The notes: generated by a model from the sequence alone, not told the origin. Shown: positions 1-8,330, numbered from the stretch's first letter. The stretch: 64,000 nt of DNA from Paraburkholderia diazotrophica (GCF_900108945.1 NZ_FNYE01000004.1:186001-250000); one strand, 5' to 3'. Program-made: numbers and translations.

Positions 1-527
1 GGAGGCGGCGGAGGAAACTCCGATACCTCGACGTGGGTGCTCTCCACCATGTTCGCTGCAGGCACCACCTGACCGCATTGGTACACGTCCGGGAGTGCGA
101 CTGGCGTCGTAAGTGGATCGGGGTAACCCGTTACCGGCACAGAATCGTAAGATTGTCCGCCTTCGATGGAATTGATAGTTTGTGTTGCGGTGATGCTGTC
201 GCTGGTATCTAGCGGCCTAAAAAGCTTGACAACTCCGGGCGGGTGCTTGTCGAGGGGTTGATCTCCAATGACCTTGCCTTTCGAGTAGATCCGGATGCGT
301 GCGTGCTTGACGTATGTATCGACTTGCACCGTCAAAGCGCATTCATGGATTGGCTGATGGACGAGAGGCGGTGAAATCTCAGAAGGCTCGCGCACGAGAT
401 GAGAGGGGTCATTAGGCGCTTGAGCAAAAGAGCACCAACTCGCAATTAACGCAACTAGCATCAAGAAGACGCGTTTAGCCCGCGACAGCTTTCGCAGACT
501 CAAAAGCAGATCTCTTCTTACCTTCAT
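1..527 (-). CDS. Secreted protein of unknown function (3' end beyond window)
   Basis: Leftward open frame that starts with ATG at 527 and is still open at base 1, so the C-terminus is missing. About 175 residues are visible. The N-terminus is basic and then hydrophobic (VFLMLVALIASWCSFAQA), a typical Sec signal with a probable cleavage after AQA. The mature part is rich in Pro, Val and Thr with two or more Cys, suggesting an exported beta-rich domain. A good ribosome site (AGGAG) sits about 8 bases before the start. No family recognised. It is the first of a run of exported proteins in this accessory region. Confidence 0.6.
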   Translation of the reverse strand, partial: MKVRRDLLLSLRKLSRAKRVFLMLVALIASWCSFAQAPNDPSHLVREPSEISPPLVHQPIHECALTVQVDTYVKHARIRIYSKGKVIGDQPLDKHPPGVVKLFRPLDTSDSITATQTINSIEGGQSYDSVPVTGYPDPLTTPVALPDVYQCGQVVPAANMVESTHVEVSEFPPPP

Positions 528-816
528 TCTTGCTGCTCCTTTGGCGCTGAATGGGCCGGGCGCAGTAAAGCACCTCCAAAGTCTGGAGCGGGATAGGTCA
601 AAGGCAAATTAATGGACCTACTGGAATGGGAGGTATCCTTTGGATGATTCTAGGATGCTATTTCCCGCTGTCAACCAAACGTCGAGCCCCTGAAATCGCC
701 ACGTTAGATCCTCGAGGGAGTAGCTTTTTCGACGAAAGATATGCTCGCTTTGCACCCTATCAAACCAGGTGAGCAACGAGTCGCGCAACGAGCATTTCGC
801 GACGCTCTCGTCCTTT

Positions 817-833
817 CCGGGCGCAGGTCGGGC
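817..833 (+). repeat. Dispersed repeat R1, copy A
   Basis: CCGGGCGCAGGTCGGGC, identical over 17 bases to copies at 5084 and 8435. This copy has only the 3' core; the upstream GTGAGGGTTT block found in the other two is not recognisable. Confidence 0.6.
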
Positions 834-1061
834 TTTCCGTAGTTTCGGTAGCACGGCTTTGTGCATGCACTTTGCCTCAAGTGCCGCCAGCCGCCCCACG
901 GATGATCTTTTCATCGGGTTGCGAACGGTTACCTCGATCTCTTGCCATCGTTCATCCCCGCACGACCACAGCGGCGACAGTTGTATCGGCCAGTCGGCGC
1001 CGCTCCATTCAGGTGATCAGCATGACGGATTGCGCAACTCACGGCATTTTTATGCCATTAA

Positions 1062-1097
1062 TTGCAATGCCGCCAATAACCGTTAGCGGCATTGCAA
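1062..1097. promoter_or_regulatory. Perfect 12-bp inverted repeat upstream of the 1226 gene pair
   Basis: TTGCAATGCCGC (1062-1073) and GCGGCATTGCAA (1086-1097) are exact reverse complements around a 12-base spacer. There is no U-run after it, so it is more like an operator than a terminator. It lies 128 bases before the start at 1226. Confidence 0.5.
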
Positions 1098-1225
1098 GCG
1101 TGCCGGCGTGGTTCGTTTACTGTGTGGACAAAAGCTCTTTTTGGGTCGCTGGAGTGGCAACGGTCCTGAAAGGAGAGACGCAGACGCGTGATTCCACGCG
1201 TACGCATTTTTAATGGAGGTGTCCC

Positions 1226-1486
1226 ATGGCTTTCAACAATGTCGGTCCATTGACGTTTTTACCGCCTGGAGGGGTTGCGTTTTGGAATTATAGCTATGGC
1301 GGCGGCGACCAAGGTACCCAGTTCGCTTCTGCCGATATCAAAATTCCTAACGAGGGGGCGGTGCACCTAGCCGACCAGCAGCGAAAGCTGAAGGATAACA
1401 ATGGCAATGCCACCTACTTCGTGAACGTTACAAACCAAGGTCCCGGCGGCTGCTTCCACAACCTTCAAGGGGGAGGAATGTCATGA
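1226..1486 (+). CDS. Small Gly/Asn-rich hypothetical protein
   Basis: An 86-aa protein starting ATG after a strong ribosome site (GGAGG, 7 bases upstream). It has no signal peptide. It is rich in Gly, Asn, Tyr and Phe, with short hydrophobic stretches between turns (FWNYSYGGGDQG, YFVNVTNQGPGG), as in a small all-beta domain; one Cys near the end. I do not recognise the family. Its stop overlaps the start of the next gene by four bases (ATGA), so the two are translationally coupled and probably act together. Confidence 0.65.
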   Translation: MAFNNVGPLTFLPPGGVAFWNYSYGGGDQGTQFASADIKIPNEGAVHLADQQRKLKDNNGNATYFVNVTNQGPGGCFHNLQGGGMS

Positions 1487-1695
1487 AAATGACCATTGTC
1501 ACGGACAGCAACGGCGAACTGGTCGGCGCCGTTCACGGCCACACGCTCACGGAAAAGCAAGGCGGCGTGGAGGCCAAAGTCTCATTCCCGTCGAGCCACA
1601 AGTTGCACAAGGTCGAAGTCGAAGACGACATTGCCCGAATCACTGACCCAGACGAGTTTCATAAGAGACTGCTCAAACATGTGCCCAAATCCTGA
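1483..1695 (+). CDS. Small hypothetical protein, second gene of a coupled pair
   Basis: A 70-aa soluble protein beginning MKMTIVTDSNGELVGAVHG. The start has two strands' worth of a sheet around a D-S-N-G turn, then a charged helix-forming tail (DPDEFHKRLLKHVPKS). No signal or membrane segment. Overlap ATGA with the preceding gene argues for co-translation. The pattern at the N-terminus is common to many small phage and secretion-linked proteins, but I cannot name a family. A second frame at 1496-1717 is a shadow. Confidence 0.6.
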   Translation: MKMTIVTDSNGELVGAVHGHTLTEKQGGVEAKVSFPSSHKLHKVEVEDDIARITDPDEFHKRLLKHVPKS

Positions 1696-2035
1696 CGCTC
1701 GGCCATCGATTCGCTGAGCGTGAGCACGCGAGTTGATGGTCCGATTTGCCAGTTGTGTTGTTGTTCGCAGCCAACCCGGTCGGCCAGTGGAGTCTCACCG
1801 CGCTCGCCGGCTTGCCGGGAGCGGCTGATGTCCGGAGTGTGCTATGAGTGGCCACATCACTTGGTACCACGCACCGGATTGGCGTCTGTCACGTAGTCAG
1901 GCTGGGCCGATTCTTGCCCGATGAGACTCCTCTGTTATGCCACGGACCGACGCCGCCCGCCAAACAACACACTGTGAATCTATTGAGCGTCTGCCGATTG
2001 TCCCTCCTGGCACGACTTCGACCGCGCGCACCATT

Positions 2036-2055
2036 CTCGGGCGCGGGTCGGGCGC
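2036..2055 (+). repeat. Dispersed repeat R1, diverged copy
   Basis: CTCGGGCGCGGGTCGGGCGC differs from the R1 core of other copies at two positions (one in the first five bases, A to G in the middle). Confidence 0.5.
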
Positions 2056-2094
2056 AGCTTACTTGCGCAAGGCCCCGTCACCCGCAAACTGTTC

Positions 2095-2168
2095 CGATAT
2101 GTGTGCTAGCGCACATAAGGAAAGGTCCGTGCAAAAATCATCAGATACTCTTGGACGATAGGCAACCC
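2095..2168 (+). repeat. Dispersed repeat R2, copy 1, with central palindrome
   Basis: A 74-base block, nearly 90% identical by eye to 6054-6126. It opens with a near-perfect palindrome centred on CTAG (TATGTGTGCTAGCGCACATA, 2098-2117). The single mismatch pair is T/G, which would still pair as RNA. It then runs through TGCAAAAAT and CTTGGA to CAACCC. Both copies lie upstream of genes for exported or membrane proteins. Confidence 0.65.
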
Positions 2169-2319
2169 AGCGCCCAGCGTAGTAAATGCGTTGCGTGGCC
2201 TATGAGGAAAACCCGTTTTCGTGGGCAGCAACAAACCCCAAGCCCTTCGCAAGCGGTGAAGCATTTCGACTAACCGCAAATAGCAGATATGTAGGCAGTT
2301 CAAGATGAGGAGCACCGTC

Positions 2320-2859
2320 GTGAGAGATCGCCTCCGCCTTCTAGAAACCGCCAGACTACTTACGCTTCTCGCCCTGTCGCTTCTGGGTTCTGCCGCTCTT
2401 TCGCAGTCCGAACTTTCTTTCGGTCCGGTTGGAGGACCTGGAGGACAACCATTCCGAGATAGCGTCGGAAGCAACTCGCCTCGTGGTCCGTTAGTTCGAC
2501 TTGTCGCGTTATATGTACGCTCTGGCAACTACGTTGATTCTATCACTGCTCTTTACGCTCCGATCGGAAAGGAACAAGACTGGAATGCATGGTCTTCGTC
2601 CACGCGGCATGGAGGGAATGGCGGGGAACCGTCTAGATTAGATCTTGAGGCTGGCGATTGCATAACGTCCTTGGGAGTGAGATACGGAAAATACATTGAC
2701 TCACTCTTCGTTAAGACGAAACAAGGTGTGTATCGGCGTTGGGGTGGAAACGGCGGGAACACGGACTACGTCTACACGGCTCCGGCCGGAATGTGTATTG
2801 ACGGCTTCCTCGGGCGTGCAGGAGACTACTTGGATGCTGTTGGCGTGTTTATAAAGTGA
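2320..2859 (+). CDS. Secreted jacalin-like lectin domain protein
   Basis: About 179 aa: a signal peptide (LLTLLALSLLGSAALS) and then one jacalin-type beta-prism domain. Hallmarks visible in order: GPVGGPGGQPFRD near the mature N-terminus, NYVDSITALYAP, HGGNGGE, then GVRYGKYIDSLFVKTKQG, WGGNGG and IDGFLGRAGDYLDAVGVF at the C-terminus. The repeated G-x-Y-x-D / GGNGG pattern is the known jacalin signature, and such domains bind mannose- or galactose-type sugars. Two Cys may form a disulfide. GTG at 2320 is chosen because AGGAG ends 7 bases before it; an ATG at 2305 without a clear ribosome site is the alternative. Likely role: exported glycan binding. Confidence 0.75.
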   Translation: MRDRLRLLETARLLTLLALSLLGSAALSQSELSFGPVGGPGGQPFRDSVGSNSPRGPLVRLVALYVRSGNYVDSITALYAPIGKEQDWNAWSSSTRHGGNGGEPSRLDLEAGDCITSLGVRYGKYIDSLFVKTKQGVYRRWGGNGGNTDYVYTAPAGMCIDGFLGRAGDYLDAVGVFIK

Positions 2860-2872
2860 GACTCTTATAAAC
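2847..2872. terminator. Inverted repeat across the lectin stop codon
   Basis: GTTTATAA (2847-2854) and TTATAAAC (2865-2872) are perfect reverse complements around a 10-base loop that contains the TGA stop. AT-rich, so weak as an intrinsic terminator; could be a protein site. Confidence 0.3.
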
Positions 2873-3399
2873 TGGAAGTAGAGAGCTTTAGGCGTCGGCA
2901 ACAAACTCGCGCCCGTAGTCTGCAATGAATGGGGCCGACCATCAACAATTCCGAGACACGATTCCTTCGCCAATGTGAGGGTTGCGCGGCGCCTTTATCG
3001 GTGGGCGTTTTCGGGAAACGTGTGAGGCGCGTGTACGGAGGTCGGGCGCGCCCTCGATAGGCTCGACGGGCAACCGACTCGTTTGCGCCGTCCAGGAATC
3101 ACCTGCGAGTGTCCGTTCCCGGGCCTACGTGAGACGATCGTCGTTATAGCTTGGCTCTCTGCCCCTCTGCGGCCGGTTAGCCAACCGTATCGACCATGTT
3201 ATTGCGACAGCCCTTCTCGTTGCTGGATTATGGACTCGGCGGATTGGGCGGCGACAACTTATCTTGGCCGATCGGCCGTGCTGCTTGTCGCTGTCTAGCG
3301 GATGGCGCGACACGCTTATGCACTCGTCAATCTTTCCTTTCGGGCCAATTGTGAGTTCAGCGGGACGACGTGACAATTCCACCGATTCGGAGGGCAATC
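2860..3399. other. Non-coding gap with R1-like repeat
   Basis: No supportable gene. It contains GTGAGGGTT (2975-2983), GTTTTCGGGAA (3007-3017) and GGAGGTCGGGCGC (3038-3050). These are the three blocks of R1 in the same order but further apart than in other copies. The promoter of the 3400 gene must lie here. Confidence 0.45.
2975..3050 (+). repeat. Dispersed repeat R1, expanded or rearranged copy
   Basis: Carries GTGAGGG, TTTTCGGGA and GGTCGGGCGC in R1 order, but the blocks are spread over 76 bases rather than about 48. The CCGGGCGCA part is replaced. Confidence 0.4.
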
Positions 3400-4938
3400 A
3401 TGCCAAGTGTCATTCCATTTCCGTCTACCAAAATTCTCTTTTACGCAGACTACTCAGCGACGCACCTGCTCTCTGTTCCCACCGGTGGCACCAACTTGCG
3501 GAAAACCACGACCGAATTTGGACTTAGCATCCTAAAGGAACTGCTTGAGGCATCATTGATCCCAAGCGTAACTGTCGATCTCGTTAATCGATTTTGGGAG
3601 TTAAACGAATTCGGGGACATCCCGGAGAATACGACGCGGAAACATCCGCCGACCCTACTGACGCCAGACCTTCTGAAACAGTATGGACAGATATGGTTTT
3701 TTGGGCAGCATCTGGGGAACTTCAACGATTCCGAAATGGTTACGAGCAGCGGCGGTGTAAGAACCGCGCCAGATCAAAATGGCTATCCAGAGAGTCTGCT
3801 GTCTTCTGACGAGCTAACCGCGTTACGTAACTGGATGGACAATGGCGGAGGAGTGTTGATTCTGGGCGATCATTCCAATATGGCGCCCGATGGGTTGCTC
3901 CATAACCTGGGGTACGCGCTAGGTCGGACCATCCCGAGAGCTGGGCAGATGCGCAAATGGTTCGGCACGGACAGTGGCTGCGCATACGTGACCCAAGGTG
4001 GGCCAGTGATTAATACTTCAGGAGACGATTCGGCCATGGGGCTCATGCCCAAACAGGCTGATGGCGTTCCCCAAACAATTTATCCATTCATTTGGGAAGT
4101 AGTTACGCCATGGACGATCGAACTCCACTGGCATCCGCTTTTTCAAGGCGCACCAAGCGACGACGATCCGACGGGAATCATCACCGTCATGGCGGACCAC
4201 GGCCACGAAGGGGTCGTGACGTTGCCGTCCGGGTCGCCCGACTTTAACGACGCCGATTGGCCACGAGCCGCCAATGGGTATCAACCGATGCCAACAATCG
4301 TGGCCCGAGGCGTCAATCAGAACAACGGAGAGCGGATAGATTTGATATCTGCATACGATGGCCAACAGGCAGGTGTTGGCCGCATAGTCGCGCATACCAC
4401 GTGGCACCATTTTGTAAACGTCAACCTTAACGGGTTCCGCCATCCTGATGGTTCGCCCGATGAGACTCTTCAAATTCTCAGCCAATACTACTTGAATCTC
4501 GCATCGTATTTGATGCCACGGCGAGACCGCGCAGGAACATTGGGCATGATGTTGCAGTTAGCCGCTGGTAGCTCGAACATGCGTGATCTTGTGGGTGCGC
4601 CACTCGACATCATTGGTCGCGCGGCGTTTGAACATCTTGGGAAGCTTGTCACCCGAGGCCAGATTCATGATCTTATTAATCTCTCAGTCGAACAGGTGAT
4701 TCCGCCAAATCAGGATTCGCTACAGTTACGGCTTCCCAGCCGCGAACATCTCCTCGGAGGTTTGATTGCGGAGCACAGATCTTCCTATGAGCCTTGTGAA
4801 GGCGCAGATTCGCGCCAGATGCATGCGCAGATGGCCTGTGCCGCGCGCGGGATAAAGCGAGCATTACGTAGTCGCCTAGAGGAATATGCGACGGAAGCTG
4901 AAAATATCAAGAAGTTATTGGGAAAGATATCTTACTGA
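3400..4938 (+). CDS. Hypothetical protein with a possible class-I glutaminase-like (flavodoxin-like) domain
   Basis: 512 aa, soluble, no signal peptide. ATG 3400 is preferred over the GTG at 3370 because CGGAGGG lies just before it. The N-terminal third has alternating strands and helices: KILFYADYSATHL; QIWFFGQHLG around residue 95; ELTALRNWMDNGGGVLILGDH around 140. This 'open the dossier if the helix ends in GGG-VLILGDH' pattern is typical of ThuA/GATase1-like folds, but a nucleophile Cys elbow is not evident. A later Trp/His-rich stretch (WTIELHWHPLF, TTWHHFVNVNL) may be a ligand site. The C-terminal 130 residues are helical. Function unknown; stands alone between two non-coding gaps. Confidence 0.65.
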   Translation: MPSVIPFPSTKILFYADYSATHLLSVPTGGTNLRKTTTEFGLSILKELLEASLIPSVTVDLVNRFWELNEFGDIPENTTRKHPPTLLTPDLLKQYGQIWFFGQHLGNFNDSEMVTSSGGVRTAPDQNGYPESLLSSDELTALRNWMDNGGGVLILGDHSNMAPDGLLHNLGYALGRTIPRAGQMRKWFGTDSGCAYVTQGGPVINTSGDDSAMGLMPKQADGVPQTIYPFIWEVVTPWTIELHWHPLFQGAPSDDDPTGIITVMADHGHEGVVTLPSGSPDFNDADWPRAANGYQPMPTIVARGVNQNNGERIDLISAYDGQQAGVGRIVAHTTWHHFVNVNLNGFRHPDGSPDETLQILSQYYLNLASYLMPRRDRAGTLGMMLQLAAGSSNMRDLVGAPLDIIGRAAFEHLGKLVTRGQIHDLINLSVEQVIPPNQDSLQLRLPSREHLLGGLIAEHRSSYEPCEGADSRQMHAQMACAARGIKRALRSRLEEYATEAENIKKLLGKISY

Positions 4939-5559
4939 CCTTTATGTTAGTACTACAGCCGTAGACGCGTCTATCCGTCGCTGTCCGACGGGATGCCGGA
5001 ACAGGGAACAACAGATTCAAGATCTGTTGCTTGACACTCGCCGTGCACCTATCCGTGAGGGTTTCCGGAACGTGCGTGATCGCCCGGGCGCAGGTCGGGC
5101 GCACCGACACGAACGAGCGGGAACTCGCACGGAAGGCCCCATATGCGACGACCGAGTTCGTCAGAGAGAACCGGCCGGCCGAATCGGCGAAAATTTGGAG
5201 CTTACTGCTACTATAGTCGGCACGACCATTCGTCGATGCCACAACATACAGGCGCCGGGGCTATGAGAAGCAGAAGCACGTTCAACGAGTCTGAGGCGCC
5301 TTGTCGCGAAAGACCAGTGCCGACTCTTCGGTACAAAAGCACGTTCGCGGACAGCTAAGAACCCTCGGATTCTACGTGAGCGACTTCCCGCGTGATGCCG
5401 AGGGATTCACCGTCACTGATTTCGACAATCTCGTGGGCGGCGGAACTATTTCGATCATTTGCGCCGAGTTGAACTCCTCGGAGCTCCCCATGTCGGACAC
5501 GTCGCTGCCACCCAAAAGCGTACGCGAATAGCCGCATCGGATCCCGCCATACCAGCGGC
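4939..5559. other. Non-coding gap, possible gene remnant
   Basis: Holds an R1 copy (5055-5100). Rightward frame 5375-5531 encodes a short stretch that looks protein-like (VSDFPRDAEGFTVTDFDNL) but has no good start, so it may be the remnant of a lost gene. I do not annotate it as a gene. Confidence 0.35.
5055..5102 (+). repeat. Dispersed repeat R1, full copy B
   Basis: GTGAGGGTTTCCGGAA (5055-5070), then a 13-base variable part, then CCGGGCGCAGGTCGGGC (5084-5100). Same order and almost the same spacing (29 versus 30 bases between block starts) as the copy at 8405. Confidence 0.65.
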
Positions 5560-5850
5560 TTACTGACATTGGGTGTAAGTCTGGCTCCCGTTCTGTTGCG
5601 ATACGCAGTTATGTGACGGCTTGCCGTTCACCGCTCCAAGAATGCCTGCCATTGCACGGGCTCGTGTTGCACGTTCGAAAGTATTATGACCACCGTTGAT
5701 GTACTCGAGCGCCTGATCGTACTGCTGTTGCTCCTGTCGGGACGTTTGATTTCGCTGCACTGGGTGTGCGCCGCCGATCCATTGCGCGTGCACGGACATC
5801 GAAATGCTCGATGCGAGTACAAACGTGAATGTAACGACTGTAGTTTTCAT
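5560..5850 (-). CDS. Small secreted hypothetical protein
   Basis: 96 aa. Start ATG at 5850 is chosen because GGGGGCG lies directly upstream; an in-frame ATG at 5862 would add four residues. N-terminus MKTTVVTFTFVLASSISMSVHA is a clear signal peptide (cleavage after VHA). The mature part is Gln- and Asn-rich with a helical middle (QEQQQYDQALEYINGG, ERATRARAMAGILGAV) and ends with two Cys (SHNCVSQQ, TQCQ) that could form one disulfide. Family unknown. It reads opposite to its neighbours and is isolated by gaps on both sides. Confidence 0.6.
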   Translation of the reverse strand: MKTTVVTFTFVLASSISMSVHAQWIGGAHPVQRNQTSRQEQQQYDQALEYINGGHNTFERATRARAMAGILGAVNGKPSHNCVSQQNGSQTYTQCQ

Positions 5851-6318
5851 TATCGCCCCCATCTGTGTATCCGCTCGAATGGCGGTCAGAATCCCACCTT
5901 TTGATGGCTGGTCCAGGCCATCACGTGAGCCGCATTCTCATCAGACCGAAGGCAGCGGTCTGTGTGCTAACGAACACGCTAGATGAGCCCATGCCAGCAC
6001 TGGGCCACTTGCTGCTCATAACGCGGTCCCGGACCCTCAGCCGCAAGCGGTTGCGATATGTGTGCTAGCGCACATAAGAAAGCTCGATGCAAAAATTACA
6101 GAATAGTCTTGGAAGATAGACAACCCGGCCAATGTCTGAGACGGACGCGAGAACCGTGACTCATTAGGGCTTTCGATCAAGGCGAGCGCGCAGTTCGCAA
6201 TTGCACTAGTTAAAGACATCGTCAAACCTAGCATAAGCGATTCAACTCGTTCGAGAGTCCGATGCACCAGTTTTTGCCGACGGGGCAATGAGGGTAGAAC
6301 GACCTCAAAGGACAAGCC
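5851..6318. other. Non-coding gap between divergent genes, with repeat R2
   Basis: Should hold the promoters of the leftward 5850 gene and the rightward 6319 gene. It contains R2 copy 2 (6054-6126), and at 5961-5977 a sequence (TGTGTGCTAACGAACAC) that resembles the R2 palindrome but has lost its symmetry. No gene seen. Confidence 0.5.
6054..6126 (+). repeat. Dispersed repeat R2, copy 2, with central palindrome
   Basis: 73-base block matching 2095-2168, starting CGATATG and ending CAACCC, with the same CTAG-centred palindrome (TATGTGTGCTAGCGCACATA). It is about 190 bases upstream of the 6319 start. Confidence 0.65.
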
Positions 6319-7671
6319 GTGGCCATCAACAATCCGCAGGAACTTGAATCACAAGGTACCGCCCGCGCACCGGAAATACCCGCCGTCACTCGGTTCTGGC
6401 TCTTGGGGGTCGCAGTTCTCATGGCTGCAGTCGCGACATATGGGATGTGGCGACTTCACTCGGAATACCCTAAACATTGGGCGAGCATTCTTGCGCCAGT
6501 TGCCGCGACGGAATCGCCACCAATAGGTATTCAGAAGGCCCTTGAAGCTTTGGGTGATAATTCTGGACCAAAATTCGGTGCTCAGCTACCTCTCGTAGAA
6601 TTCATTCAGGCAAATGGCCATCGAGTCGAAGTCTCAATGGTCGAGGGGCAATTCTTTGACCAGTCGATAGAGCCGCGCAACGTCTGGCGAGATCTCGGAG
6701 AAAGCATGCTGCTGCTTTCCTCGGTCGACGAGCGTAGAGCTAACATCGGAGAATTCAACCATGCCGCAACCGCCGGGTGCGGGATTAAGCAAGAATCACG
6801 AAGCTTTCAGGAAATCGGAACGACTTCGATTGATCCTTGTAATGATATCTATCGCAAATCCTTCCACATCCGTTGGCTCGCAAGGCTCTCAGCCATCGTT
6901 GAAACATCGGGGGACTCTGCTCGCCAGCCATGTTGGAATAGCTATGGCATTGCCGTTGCCGAGGGTGACTATCAAGCCTGCGTTAGCAATGCCGTCTCGG
7001 ATGGCTTGAAATCGCTGTTTTCGGAAATGCGCCGTAAACAGCCCATCGATGCGCTGGTCATGCCGGCAGTAGGTACCGGAATAGGAAAACTGAGCAAGGC
7101 GGGTTTCTACAACAAATTTCTTGGGGAGGTATTGATCGAAGAACTCAAAAAGCCGTATGACGTCACGTCCAAAATCTACTTGCAGGTTAGGCGTGGCGAA
7201 ACTCCGAATCGCTGGCCCGAAACCCGAGTTGCAATCGCACATGCCGTTTCGGCCGCGGCAACGAAGTGGGACTTCGACTCGGAGCATAAAAGTCCCGATT
7301 CTGAGTGGCTCTCTCTAACCGGCGTCGCTATCGGGTGCTGCATGATCTTGGTTTTCCTTGCCTTCGGTCGCCCTCTGAAGATCGTGTCAGATATAGCGCC
7401 CTTGATCGACCACCCGAATCCCCTGATTTTCGTTGCTTGGATTTCCGCCGCGGTGGGACTCGTAACTATGTTCAAATCGGTGGTGGAGTTTTTCCCAGCG
7501 ACTTCGAGTCCATACCTGCAGGTCGTTGTAGGAATATTAACTGCATTTCTCTGTGGACCTCTGATTCGCGCAACAGATGATTTTAATAAGTCAATTAAGC
7601 TTAAAAGAAAAGCGAAATCAGAAGCCATGACCGAACGACTTATCAACGAATCGAACGAGTCAGGATCATGA
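6319..7671 (+). CDS. Membrane protein with a macro-domain-like segment
   Basis: 450 aa, starting GTG after AAGGA. One membrane segment at residues 25-45 (FWLLGVAVLMAAVATYGMW), a soluble region of about 260 residues, then three membrane segments near 308-330, 345-368 and 375-395, and a charged tail. In the soluble part, IDALVMPAVGTGIGKLSKAGFYNKFL resembles the ligand loop of macro domains (the A-I-G-T-G-x-G-x-L element), and a preceding VDERRANIGEFNHAAT could be the divergent first loop. Macro domains bind or hydrolyse ADP-ribose; whether this one does is inference. The next gene overlaps by four bases, so the two form an operon. Confidence 0.6.
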   Translation: MAINNPQELESQGTARAPEIPAVTRFWLLGVAVLMAAVATYGMWRLHSEYPKHWASILAPVAATESPPIGIQKALEALGDNSGPKFGAQLPLVEFIQANGHRVEVSMVEGQFFDQSIEPRNVWRDLGESMLLLSSVDERRANIGEFNHAATAGCGIKQESRSFQEIGTTSIDPCNDIYRKSFHIRWLARLSAIVETSGDSARQPCWNSYGIAVAEGDYQACVSNAVSDGLKSLFSEMRRKQPIDALVMPAVGTGIGKLSKAGFYNKFLGEVLIEELKKPYDVTSKIYLQVRRGETPNRWPETRVAIAHAVSAAATKWDFDSEHKSPDSEWLSLTGVAIGCCMILVFLAFGRPLKIVSDIAPLIDHPNPLIFVAWISAAVGLVTMFKSVVEFFPATSSPYLQVVVGILTAFLCGPLIRATDDFNKSIKLKRKAKSEAMTERLINESNESGS

Positions 7672-8330
7672 ACACATCGCTTATGCAGCTAGTGGTCTCT
7701 GCTTCGTCGTTGATCATCGCGACACTGTCATTACCCGCAAGAGCAGATTCCGTAACGTTTCACGCTGTGCAGTATGGTTGCGACCTCAAGATCGACGGGC
7801 ACACCGAAGGACGGCTCGAGGTCGGTACAGCTAAATCGCTCGAGCTCCAAAGAGGTCGAGAATATCTGGTCGAATGCGAAAGCCACGACATCCCCGTAAA
7901 ACTTTACGCACGCAGTTATGTCTTTTCTCGCGGAGACTTTCGAAACGGTCCACTTCTCAATGACGTGGTGCTCACACCGGTTGCCGTGCTCCCGAACGTC
8001 GTTCGGGCGGCTGCCATGAACCAAATCGACGTGACAAGCACCGTCGATAGCGCTGAGGTTAGTTGTCGGACCACCAAAGACCCCAAGGATCAGAGATCAA
8101 ATATTACGAGTCAGGTGATTCCACAATCGCCGCATCGCATACCCAAAGGTTCACAAATTCACCTTACGGGCGCACCTATGATGCACTGTGGGGATACGAA
8201 TCTAATTCAGGCAAACGTCGACGGTGCAAAGCGGTGGTTCAAGAATCGGGATTTCGCGTTTTCCTATCACGGAAAGGCTATTACACTCTTCGAGGTCAGT
8301 CAGGATCTAGAGTGCTGTTGGATCAATTAG
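7668..8330 (+). CDS. Secreted hypothetical protein, partner of the macro-like membrane protein
   Basis: 220 aa with a signal peptide (LVVSASSLIIATLSLPARA). The mature protein has scattered Cys (at least six, including CESH, CRTT, MHCG and ECCW), strands and few helices, so a disulfide-stabilised periplasmic or extracellular domain is likely. Start ATG overlaps the upstream stop (ATGA), so translation is coupled. No family recognised. A joint role with the upstream membrane protein is inferred from the coupling only. Confidence 0.6.
   Translation: MNTSLMQLVVSASSLIIATLSLPARADSVTFHAVQYGCDLKIDGHTEGRLEVGTAKSLELQRGREYLVECESHDIPVKLYARSYVFSRGDFRNGPLLNDVVLTPVAVLPNVVRAAAMNQIDVTSTVDSAEVSCRTTKDPKDQRSNITSQVIPQSPHRIPKGSQIHLTGAPMMHCGDTNLIQANVDGAKRWFKNRDFAFSYHGKAITLFEVSQDLECCWIN

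Larger units (their letters stand above)
528..1225. other. Non-coding gap between divergent genes
   Basis: No convincing gene: the open frames here have low-complexity composition and no ribosome sites. It separates two divergent genes, so it should hold both promoters. It contains one copy of the dispersed repeat R1 (817-833), a small hairpin GGCAT/ATGCC (1043-1056) and a perfect 12-bp inverted repeat (1062-1097). Confidence 0.5.
1696..2304. other. Non-coding gap with repeats
   Basis: No supportable gene. An imperfect hairpin near 1802-1822 (GCTCGCCGGC / GCCGGGAGC) may end the 1226-1695 transcript. The right half carries an R1 core (2036-2055) and the first R2 repeat (2095-2168), which lies 150 bases upstream of the lectin gene start. 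Confidence 0.5.

Noticed and set aside
872..1213. Open frames in the gap 528-1225
   Set aside because: No ribosome site, no protein-like pattern, and overlapping frames on both strands; they run over the inverted repeat at 1062-1097.
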